NCBI GenBank assembly: GCA_027922465.2
Contig: BQMF02000011.1
Location: forward strand, 1,860,001 to 1,924,000
Direction of reading: 5' to 3'
Source: Turritopsis dohrnii
Lineage: Eukaryota; Cnidaria; Hydrozoa; Anthoathecata; Oceaniidae
DNA length: 64,000 bases
Numbering within the stretch: position 1 is the first letter of the stretch; each line of letters opens with the position of its first letter. Shown here piece by piece: positions 55,965-64,000 of this stretch. The notes beneath the pieces were generated by a model. That model searched no databases. It was given only the letters and a program-made list of their open reading frames with translations, and was not told the DNA's origin. A program made the translations under genes and the position numbers.

Positions 55965-57479
55965 ACCCCAAGAGAGGTAGTAGCTGTCAAAGTCGCCAGA
56001 ATAAATCATTTCCTATATAACGGAAAAGTTATGAAGTCACGAAGTCTACTCCAAAAACTGAAAGCATTAAATCGTTGAAATGAAATGAAACTTATTGTAA
56101 ACAGTGCCCACTTGCAAAGAAACATATGACAGAGATTTCCCATAATGCAAGAAAGTCACAAAGCTTTTATAAGAAGCTTTGTTATGTTCTTCTTAGTATA
56201 CACGTGGCGTAACTGAGTCAAACTTAGGGCAGATGCGTTTTTTCACATATTTGGGCTTAGAACATACAATCGTAAAGCAGTAACACACTTCACATCATAG
56301 CAACAAATGCACAAAGTTTTTTCTTATCCAATTTCGTTGACAAGAAATTTGATTTATATAAATCTAGTAAAAAGAATATCGTATAAAAAATTGCTTGGTA
56401 ACAAAAAACGGGGCAAGCTGAATCCGATGGCAGTGTGAGTGCACCCAACGCGCCCCCCAGTTACGCCACATTTATGATAAAAGGCATTGATTTCAGTTTA
56501 TGCTTCCCAAAGTTGAAGAGGCGCACACTGAGAAGAATATAACAAAAGCTTGGTTCATTATTATCATTAAAATCAGCACAAACATTGATGTACAAGTGGT
56601 TCCAGGTGTGAATACTTAACAGGAGATGACGTGGCATTTTGATATAAGCTATTTGCACTCTCAATATCGATAAACTCGATCTTCAGAATGAAAATATCAT
56701 TTCCATTGGTGTTTCATTGCTTTCTATTAAAGTCGCATTGTTTAACTCATAACAACAGAAAAGTTTCTCTGTGAATATTTCATGCATTCCTACCCGTTTT
56801 GCGATTGACAACGTTAAAATCACATACATATCCTTGACCATATAGTTCAAACAAATATGAAGAAAATGACGACATTATTCGTTCATTTTCTTCTAAGTGC
56901 CTTTTTTCTCATTGAAGTAACGTTGCGTAAAATTGAAAGAACGATAGGCGTAAATATGACATAAATCCAATGGATCCGTTGAATCAGTTGACCTTCTGAA
57001 AGCATCTGAAACAGTTTTGCTTTTCGTCACGTAGCATTATTAATTGGGTTAATGTCTGAATAATTTCATATTGAATTAATGAGAATCTATTGATTATTGC
57101 AATGACTGTTAGCAAATGTTTGTGTCTGATGGGAAAGAAAAACCAGAAAATGACCACCTCAATGAAATAAAGAAATGTTTAATTTGGAAGATCTACCTTC
57201 AACGGAATTAAAAAGGCCCACCTGGAATCTAATGTTCGTTATCGTTATCAAATATTTGAAAGAGAAATTGTAAACTGCTTATTGTGCGCTCTTCGTTCTT
57301 CTACGATGACGTGGAAGATAAACAATGTGTTAAAACATATTAAAATGACGTAACATAAACAAGTAATACATATCACAAAACAGGATCAATATAATAATTG
57401 GCATGACAAAGAAAAATTTCATCTAACTTGCTTTTCAAAAACTTGAACATACAGATTCAATCAGAAACCTCACATCGCA
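55965..57479. other. Gene-poor interval
   Basis: A pair of overlapping open frames on both strands near 56461-56664 could not be decided; nothing else recognised. Confidence 0.3.
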
Positions 57480-57535
57480 ATGCTTGGAATACTTTCAGCT
57501 ATTATCTTTGCTAATATTTGCTGTTATCACTGTAG
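57480..57535 (+). CDS. Possible signal-peptide exon of the trefoil gene
   Basis: ATG at 57480 followed by MLGILSAIIFANICCYHC, a good secretory signal shape. A junction to the trefoil exon cannot be fixed: nearby donors (gttatc, gtagca) are weak. Confidence 0.3.
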
Positions 57536-57730
57536 CAATCTCACGTGTATATCCTTATTTCTTTCATTACCAATTTAGATATGCTGCTTTAACGTTAGCT
57601 GTTTCTAATTGAAATCTCCAAATTCTGCGAGAATAAACCATTAGAAATTTTAAAAACTCTTAGGGCGTTGGTAAATGATAAACATTATTTGGATTACGAT
57701 TATAAATCTCATTTATAAATCAGTTTCAAG

Positions 57731-58002
57731 TTAACCCAGAAGAACGAATTGAATGTGGATGGCCTGGCATTTCCCAGTACATGTGTCAAACGATTCCTGG
57801 CTGTTGTTTCAACAACAAGGCCAGTGAAATGAAATGGTGTTACAAGGAAGCAAAATTACCAAGATCACCATGTGACGTCAACCCAGACGAAAGAAGAGAA
57901 TGCGGATTTAGAGGAATAACTAAAGAACAATGCTTATCATCACCAAACTGTTGTTATAATGATAAATATTCTGGTGTAAAAAACTGTTACAGCAAAGCTT
58001 AA
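57731..58002 (+). CDS. Secreted protein with two trefoil (P-type) domains, last exon
   Basis: The frame ends with TAA at 58000-58002. Domain 1: VNPEERIECGWPGISQYMCQ then TIPGCCFNN and MKWCYK; domain 2: CDVNPDERRECGFRGITKEQ, then C, SSPNCCYND and VKNCYS. Spacing fits C-x(9)-CG-x(8)-C-x(5)-CC-x(9-10)-C of trefoil factors. Domain 1 lacks its first Cys here, so it must come from an upstream exon. The acceptor is either cag ending at 57723 or aag ending at 57730; the latter gives the correct C-x-V-N-P spacing. Trefoil proteins are secreted and act in mucus and epithelial surfaces. Confidence 0.82.
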
Positions 58003-59610
58003 AATCGAAATATATTAATCCAAATTCGTCACATTCAATTCATGTTTTCACTTTCTTCAATACTTTACAATCTACAGCTGCGAACAGAAAATACTGAATA
58101 AGAAAATTTTGCCTCCCCTGGTCATAAATAATTTCTTGGTCAATAATTTATGAACACGAATTTAAATACTTCACTGCCATAAAAAAACGCATTAAAACCT
58201 CTCAGAGTTATCTCTATCATTGTTTATTATCTCTATTCTCTCTTTTTCTTTCTTTTTTTTTAAAAGCAACAAGTTTCTGAGCAACACTAGTAAATATTCT
58301 CAAAAAGTTAAACAGCAGTGCTAGCAACAAGATGCAGGAGTAACATAGCTACAGCACATTTTTTAAAATTGTTTTTCGATAGACAATATAGATGGTGTCA
58401 ACTGGTATAAAAAAAGGTCGTCAATTTCTAAGCAACATCACTTACCTTGTTTGCTGACGTAAAAAAGAACGTGTATTTGCCTGAATATCATAACCACGTA
58501 AGCATCGTTCAGAGAAAGCAAAACTTTGCAGAATTGAATGAATCAGTTCTGATTATGTTACATTTTTCTTGGAAAATTGTTTCGATTTGGGACTGGAGCT
58601 GTAGATGGAGAATGCACGATTGCCGTCTCTTAGAGGTGTCCGTTTTGTTGGGTTGTATGACTGCTGGAGAATGGCCAAGCGTTTATCATAGATAAGTGTC
58701 TTTCTTATGGGATGGTCCGTCTTTTTTCACTGTATTATTAGAAGATCACAGGGTAAAAAACCTTTATACGTTCATATATTGCTGTCAAACCAAGTTTAAA
58801 AGTTAAAAAATTGAAAATTAAATTGGATTGAAGATTGAGAGGTTTCCTGATGGTTATTATGAACTGGAAGCGGTGGAGTGAACTACTTTTGTGTTGTCGT
58901 GTGGAAATATCATTAAAAGAAGATTTGTGATAATATCAGCCATTTACGTCTGTCATAAACAAGATTCTCGCATTTTTCAAAGTTCATGTAGACAATACTG
59001 CTTTTGAGGTCATGAGTTTTTTACAAGGATTTTATTTTTGTAAGTCAAAGTTGTATCCAAATAGTTACTCATTGATATCAGATTTGATAACGTTTCTGAA
59101 TGTCTGAATTGTTAGGAAAACTTTATACGGCCGCATAATCGTCGTGTAGAAATAAACTCCTTATTAGATGCGGTGATAATTGGACAGCATAAAGTGAACT
59201 AGGATCTAGCAATCGTTCTTGATTGAATTGTTTTGAAAATGTTAAAACAAATAAACACGCGGCTTAATTAACTAAATCTGTGGACCGCAAGTGCTATATA
59301 AAAAAGAGAGCTTTTCCCGAATGTCTGTTTAAACAAGTTTCATATCGAACCTCGTTTTTACGCAAGTCACTTTTCCACTGTTTCCATCACTTCATAACCT
59401 GAAAATGGTCTCAATTATTCCCAAGTCTTATTTAGTCAGAGGTTAGACATGATAATTCGCCCAAACTGCAGCATTTAAACAGACCTTTCACCGGGTCCAT
59501 TACTTTGAGAAACTTTCTCCCAATAAAGTAAGCCATAAGTTGTGAGATGTTTTAAAACACATGAGTAAGTAAGTAACTGGGAGTTTTTAGTCCTTGGGCT
59601 TCCATACGTC
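58003..59610. other. Intergenic, nothing recognised
   Basis: AT-rich; no supported gene. Confidence 0.3.
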
Positions 59611-59826
59611 TTGCAACTAGTAGTTGACTTACCACCAGAGATACGTATAGCTATAGCATTGCTCTAACTTTCCCGAAGGCCAGTGTGCAGTCAGCCGATG
59701 GCTCCTAAAGAGCTGATACGTTGCTTTTAAAGCGCATCGGAGTGGAGTGTCGAGATACGACATGACTGGACTCGAACACGCGTCGCAGCGGTCGCACTCA
59801 AAGGTACTAACCACAATACCTTCGCT
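59611..59826 (-). repeat. tRNA-derived SINE, copy 2
   Basis: Minus-strand copy of the SINE at 55212: A box TTGTGGTTAGTACC, B box GTTCGAGTCC, the same body, plus an extra ~45 bp before the shared 3' block (GTAAGTCAACTACTAGTTGC). Confidence 0.82.
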
Positions 59827-60526
59827 GTACTTTCTGTATTTTGACAAAACTTATCTCTTTCCCAATTAGAACACAAGAACTGTTCGTTAATATTAATGCT
59901 TAGAGTCTGCATAATTTGTAGGGAGAACTGTACTTATATTCATACAACTAATCTAAGAATAGAAGCATGAGTTGCCCACATGGTTTTTGTAGACTCGTGT
60001 GCAACAAAATCATGTGCTTTCGTGTAAGAACTGACATCAAATCTCGAGAGAGACTAGTAAATAGGTTGCAACACCTCATTTACTGAATCGACGCGACTAA
60101 ACTGGCTAATCTTCAGATGCGCCTTGAAATACATTATTAACAAAACTGGCAACTTCATCTTTTAAGATGTCTTTAATTGAAAAACAAAAAATTAACATCA
60201 AGAACAATTCCAAGATTTGAATGTCCCCTAACGACGACGTCATAAATCAACGACTTGTCGGCTTGAGAAACGAGATCCGGGTTTAATTTACATAAGACAG
60301 GATTTTTTAATTCATTCCTTTGGTTTGAAAGTTTTCCACTGTATTTGATTTGTATGACACTTTATTAGCAATCTTGTCTGGGATGGAATTGTAAATAACT
60401 AAAAGAACGTATAAATAACATTTCTAAAATCTTCATTTTTTGTTAATTTATGAATGATATAAAACACATAATTCATCGGTTCAAAATTAATTTTCTCTAT
60501 TGCCACTGTCGCAATATTTGCATATC
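59827..60526. other. Intergenic, nothing recognised
   Basis: No supported gene; probable 3' flank of the minus-strand receptor. Confidence 0.3.
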
Positions 60527-61429
60527 TTATCCCATTACAATTTTGTTAGCTTTGAAAGCACGCCGTACTTCATTTTTAATCTTTTTGTTCATCAGAATCC
60601 ATATAAACGGATCAATCAGGGGGTTCAGAAACGCGATGAATATAGATACCTTCGAAAACATCCCCCCTGAATATATTATTCCACTAAGTTTCAAGATGTC
60701 GTGAACCATATGAGGTAACCATAACAACGCATAAGTGAGTACTATTCCACTACATATATATATTGCCTGTGTGTTCTTCATCTTGCAATCTACAGTTATT
60801 TTAGCTTTTTGGTGAGAATCAGATGACGCTACTTCGCTTATTTGCAAAGCGTGTGGATGTATCTTCGTAATGCTGTTAATGTGCGTTTTTACGATACGGT
60901 ATATGATGATATTAGTGAAGCACAAGGCTATAGTGACTGCCGCTATGAGAACAATAGTCAAAATGTCTCCTATATCAATATTTATTCTGAAGTAAACAGC
61001 ACAACAAACGTAAATCAATGTCAGTACCCACGTGAAAGCTATCGCAACAACGGCATATTTCTTTGTCATGTACCTGATGTATAAGTACGGCCAACGTATA
61101 GCCACTAGTCGATCAGTTGTTAGTAAAGCATTGGCCATGCTTCCTAAGATAAGACCACCTGTAAACATGTGTACTAAAATGACGGTGTAGTCATTGCGTC
61201 CAATTGAATAGTTTAGATTATACTCGAACCAGATGATATTAGCTCCATCCACGATATGAGAAGCCAGTAGGTTGATCAACAGTAACTGATTGTTTGTCCA
61301 GGATAGGTTTTTCGTTGTGTATGTAATCAAGAAAAGCAAACTGGAATTAAAAATCAAGGCCAAAATCCCTTCTGTGAGAAAGACATATTTCGGAAAATTC
61401 CATGTTTCGGTTGTGCTATTCATTTCCAT
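60527..61429 (-). CDS. Divergent class A GPCR without the conserved disulfide
   Basis: 300 residues from ATG at 61429 (a second ATG two codons later), single exon. N1.50 in LIFNSSLL; TM2 NLLASHIVDG with His at 2.50 as in the tandem GPCRs at 35-48 kb; TTDRLVAIRWP after TM3; W4.50 in FTWVLT; no Pro in TM5 (ALCFTNIII); LLWLPHMVHD in TM6; NPLIDPFIWILM in TM7. It has no Cys at the top of TM3 and a very short ECL2 without Cys. Missing disulfide plus missing P5.50 is the pattern of the MECA group (melanocortin, EDG, cannabinoid, adenosine); the NPLIDPFI and acidic EEVRRAF-like end also fit. Ligand unknown. Confidence 0.85.
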   Translation of the reverse strand: MEMNSTTETWNFPKYVFLTEGILALIFNSSLLFLITYTTKNLSWTNNQLLLINLLASHIVDGANIIWFEYNLNYSIGRNDYTVILVHMFTGGLILGSMANALLTTDRLVAIRWPYLYIRYMTKKYAVVAIAFTWVLTLIYVCCAVYFRINIDIGDILTIVLIAAVTIALCFTNIIIYRIVKTHINSITKIHPHALQISEVASSDSHQKAKITVDCKMKNTQAIYICSGIVLTYALLWLPHMVHDILKLSGIIYSGGMFSKVSIFIAFLNPLIDPFIWILMNKKIKNEVRRAFKANKIVMG

Positions 61430-62241
61430 CCGAAATAACCAGCGTAAGTGGAAAATAAATTGCTGTCATATGAAGTTTGTTTTTCACCTGATAACAACCA
61501 AAATCTTCCTTCTTCTTTTCGAAAAAGCAGCTGCAAAAGGAAATAATGTTATCATTTGATTGTTGAGGCCATTCTGATTTAATTTCCGATGATATTTACA
61601 AAGAAAAACAGCTACAAGTTTCCATTATCACGGGAATTTTTTTTAATTATGAATTTTTAATTTCGATCCTTTTGAAATCGCTTTCTAAATCCTCAGTTTC
61701 TGTTTTTTACTTATCCATTCCAAAGTTGAAGTAGTGTTTCGCCAAAAAACACATGGTAGGATTTGTTGTAATCAATTGGGAGACGTATGGAGAGGACACA
61801 CAAATATACACAACATTTCAATTGGAAATGCATTTCTTGCAGCGATATTTAAAGGATTTTGCTCATAAAAAGGGATTTTTTTGGCATATCTTGGATATGT
61901 TTTTCGATATATCTACAGAAATAGTCTTAGAAGGAAAGTCAAGCTGCATAACATCGTAAAATTCCGATTACGGTCGCAACCAACCAACAGATTTTTCAAC
62001 AACCACTTCTTCTTACTACGTCCGTATTTGTAAAATGGGAAGAGACCTTGGGAACGAGGTTGAATCAATTACTTTTCACCTCCACTAGAAGGCTCTTTTC
62101 CTACATGATTTTTCATCCAGTATGTGTATGATGTTGTAGCCTTGAGCTACTGTCCTTTTTATGTTTGTGTTATGCAATAGAATAATGTATACATCCTCTG
62201 ATCTTATAATCAACTGCTTTCCCTAACTTCTTGCCTTATAT
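61430..62241. other. Intergenic; probable promoter side of the GPCR
   Basis: No gene recognised; short frames only. Confidence 0.3.
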
Positions 62242-62306
62242 CCCAGCGGGCACAAGACGTCTTTGAGACGTCTTATTTTAATCGTAAAATGGTCGTTTGC
62301 TTTCCA

Positions 62307-62675
62307 GATCATTTTGGGACGTCGTAGGGACGTCTGAAACGAGACGTCGCAATTGGGATCCTTTTACGACGTTTTTGGGACGTCTTTATACGGATTGAAT
62401 AACGACCTTAGAAACAATTGTAAATTTAAGATCATTTTGCGACGTCGTTGGGGCGTCTGAAACGAGACGTCACAATTGGCATCCTTTTACGACGTTTTTA
62501 GGACGTCCTTATACGGATTGAATAACGACCTTCAAAACAATTATAAACTTAAGATCATTTCGGGACGTCGTAGGGACGTCTGAAACGGGACGTCGCAATT
62601 GGGATCCTTTTACGACGTTTTTGGGACGTCTTTGTGCAGATTCAATAACGATCTTCGAAACAATTATAAACTTTC
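62307..62675. repeat. 123-bp tandem repeat, three units
   Basis: GATCATTT starts units at 62307, 62430 and 62553 (exact 123-bp period); each has GTCTGAAACGRGACGTC, CCTTTTACGACGTTTTTGG and AATAACGA. Units differ by a few substitutions. Confidence 0.85.
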
Positions 62676-62736
62676 AAAAGCAATCAGTCTGTATGGAATG
62701 ATTTATTGTAAATGTTTTTAAACGTCTTGACAACAA

Positions 62737-62808
62737 GCAGCGGTGGCATAACGGTTACGAGTTCGGCTGGCACACCAGAGGTTCCAGGTTCGGGTCCGCC
62801 TGTGGCCT
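62737..62808 (+). repeat. tRNA-like sequence embedded in the TIR element
   Basis: GGTGGCATAACGGTTACGAG resembles an A box and CAGGTTCGGGTCC a B box about 35 nt later. The arms do not fold into a full cloverleaf, so it is a SINE or tRNA relic rather than a working tRNA gene. Confidence 0.5.
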
Positions 62809-63067
62809 ATTACAGTTTTTGAAAGAGTAAATTTCATAATCCTGCGACGTCGTTACGATGTCGTTGGGATGTCATCGAGACGTCTCAATGAAGATGTAAT
62901 TGGGACGTCTTTTGAGATTCCCACTTCGCGACCATTTTGCGACGTCTTAGGGACGTCTTGAAAAGACGTCTTTACGACGTCTTTACGACGTCTTTGTGCC
63001 CGCTGGGATCAGAAAGTCTGAATATCCTCAATTAACTTGTGCTTACTATTCTTCCTGCAGCCACATA

Positions 63068-63241
63068 CAGTAGACTCTCTCTAACTCGAACCTCGAAAGG
63101 GAAAACAAAATTGTTCGAATTATGGAGAGTTCGAGTTATGGAGAACGATATTGCTAGGTTTTCCTTTGAAGAGGCCTAATGATTCAGTTCGAATAATAGA
63201 GAGTACGAGTAATGGAAAGTCGAAACATGGAGAGTCCACTG
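63068..63241. mobile_element. pogo/Tigger-like MITE
   Basis: TA CAGTAGACTCTCTCTAACTC ... GGAGAGTCCACTG TA: CAGT termini with TA duplication (63066-63067, 63242-63243) and internal TTCGAATTATGGAGAGTTCG words, the classic shape of pogo-derived MITEs. Confidence 0.82.
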
Positions 63242-63243
63242 TA

Positions 63244-64000
63244 GTTTGCTTCCTTAAGATTTTTCCTAAGATTTTTCTTAGGAGTAGGTTACACGTATGC
63301 GAAGTGAAATTTATTTAGGTTACACGTGTGTTTCCCTTCACTTCACTTCGGGTATATTTCAATTCGCTTTCACTTCGGGTCAAAAGTCCATTTTGCAACT
63401 TGCAGCATGATAAACATAAAAGATTTGTCTCAACTCATATTTTCTCTTTTTCAAAAAAGAGAAAAAAATGAACGAACGTAAGCAGTTAACTCTTTTGATC
63501 TTATGTATATCGAGCATCTTAACCAACTGAATAAACAGATTCACCATTTTCGTCCGATACCCTTTCGTTCGCTATTTTTCTGAATTCTTTTCCTTTGCTC
63601 CTAGTTTCCAAATAATATAGAAGTTATAAATGGTTTATATTTGAAGAAAAAAACATAAGAAATTACTTACAATTTCGTAACGTCAGCCATTTCAACACTT
63701 TCCAAAGGGATTGGGAAAATGACTTTCTTTTTACAAACACGATATCATCACTTTCTGTACATTTTTCTTTTCATAAAACATACATCAAGTTGCAAGATTA
63801 CTTTTCACTCCGGTTTATTTGTTTTTTTTGTAAAAGTAACTTTTCATCTTCTGGGTAAAAAAAACAAACATTGCTTCGGTCAAAAGGAACGAATACTAAG
63901 CATTTAGATGCTTGGTTTTTTATTTTACTAAGCCTTCCTCTGCAGGAATGCAGTATATTCATATAAGATTCGGGACAGTGCCATTTCACAAAAAGGTTCC
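63244..64000. other. Window end; nothing recognised
   Basis: Short unsupported frames near 63719-63989; a TTTCTTAGG-type small repeat near 63258-63280. No gene assigned. Confidence 0.3.

Larger units (their letters stand above)
62242..63007. mobile_element. CCCAGCGGGCACA-type TIR element with internal tandem repeat
   Basis: Begins CCCAGCGGGCACAAGACGTC and ends GACGTCTTTGTGCCCGCTGG plus G. Full of GACGTC words in both orientations. A possible 2-bp AT duplication flanks it. No transposase. Partial relative at 11899-12190. Confidence 0.82.

Noticed and set aside
56461..56664. Coding frame on either strand
   Set aside because: Both strands are open with possible splice sites; no family match and no way to choose.
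60842..61084. Plus-strand ORF opposite GPCR 4
   Set aside because: Antisense shadow of the receptor.
62307..62675. CRISPR-like regular repeat
   Set aside because: Units are head-to-tail 123-bp copies without unique spacers, inside a TIR element in animal DNA.
62737..62808. Functional tRNA gene
   Set aside because: Boxes are present but T-arm and acceptor pairing fail; kept only as tRNA-like repeat.

Overview
This is eukaryotic animal DNA: AT-rich, with spliced genes, standard GT-AG introns, canonical AATAAA signals and a very dense load of small transposon copies. The protein genes (ADAM10, UBE2Z, DNLZ, PTRH1, a CenH3 histone, a trefoil protein, intronless rhodopsin-like receptors) are metazoan. 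The orphan receptors and the types of reverse-transcriptase and transposase debris look cnidarian, perhaps hydrozoan. That assignment is an inference; no species is claimed.

Layout. 0.4-5.2 kb: ADAM10 in six coding exons (+), with a broken Penelope-like element in intron 2. 6-18.5 kb: mostly mobile DNA, including a 25-bp-TIR element with TA duplication, a Harbinger-like element with a MADF remnant, several MITEs and a decayed reverse transcriptase split by a transposase-like insertion. Within it lie a probable unrecognised three-exon gene fragment (7.7-8.3 kb, -) and a broken CenH3 copy (13.3-13.9 kb). 19.05-20.03 kb: a two-exon CenH3 (CENP-A) gene (-). 20.9-28.9 kb: MITEs plus relics of a MADF-BESS protein and a LINE ORF1. 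29.1-29.9 kb: intronless UBE2Z, bracketed by two same-orientation copies of one ~115-bp MITE. 31-33 kb and 38-38.8 kb: two related TIR elements. 35.6-48.7 kb: three tandem intronless GPCR paralogues, interspersed with DIRS-like and MITE debris. 51.4-53.9 kb: DNLZ followed closely by PTRH1. 54.6 kb: a 52-codon predicted membrane micropeptide (-). 57.7-58.0 kb: the last exon of a two-domain trefoil protein. 60.5-61.4 kb: a fourth, divergent GPCR (-). 62.2-63.2 kb: a TIR element with a 123-bp tandem repeat and an embedded tRNA-like sequence, then a pogo-like MITE.

How the genes relate. DNLZ (chaperone of mitochondrial Hsp70) and PTRH1 (peptidyl-tRNA recycling) both serve organelle proteostasis or translation and sit 318 bp apart. 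The three GPCRs arose by local duplication of a unit that, for copies 1 and 2, includes about 650 bp of upstream DNA. The other genes show no common pathway. The clearest theme is transposons shaping genes: one MITE family supplies the first AATAAA after both UBE2Z and PTRH1, and CenH3 has been duplicated and broken. All coordinates were read by eye; exon junctions were checked for GT-AG and phase, but no alignment or database search was run.
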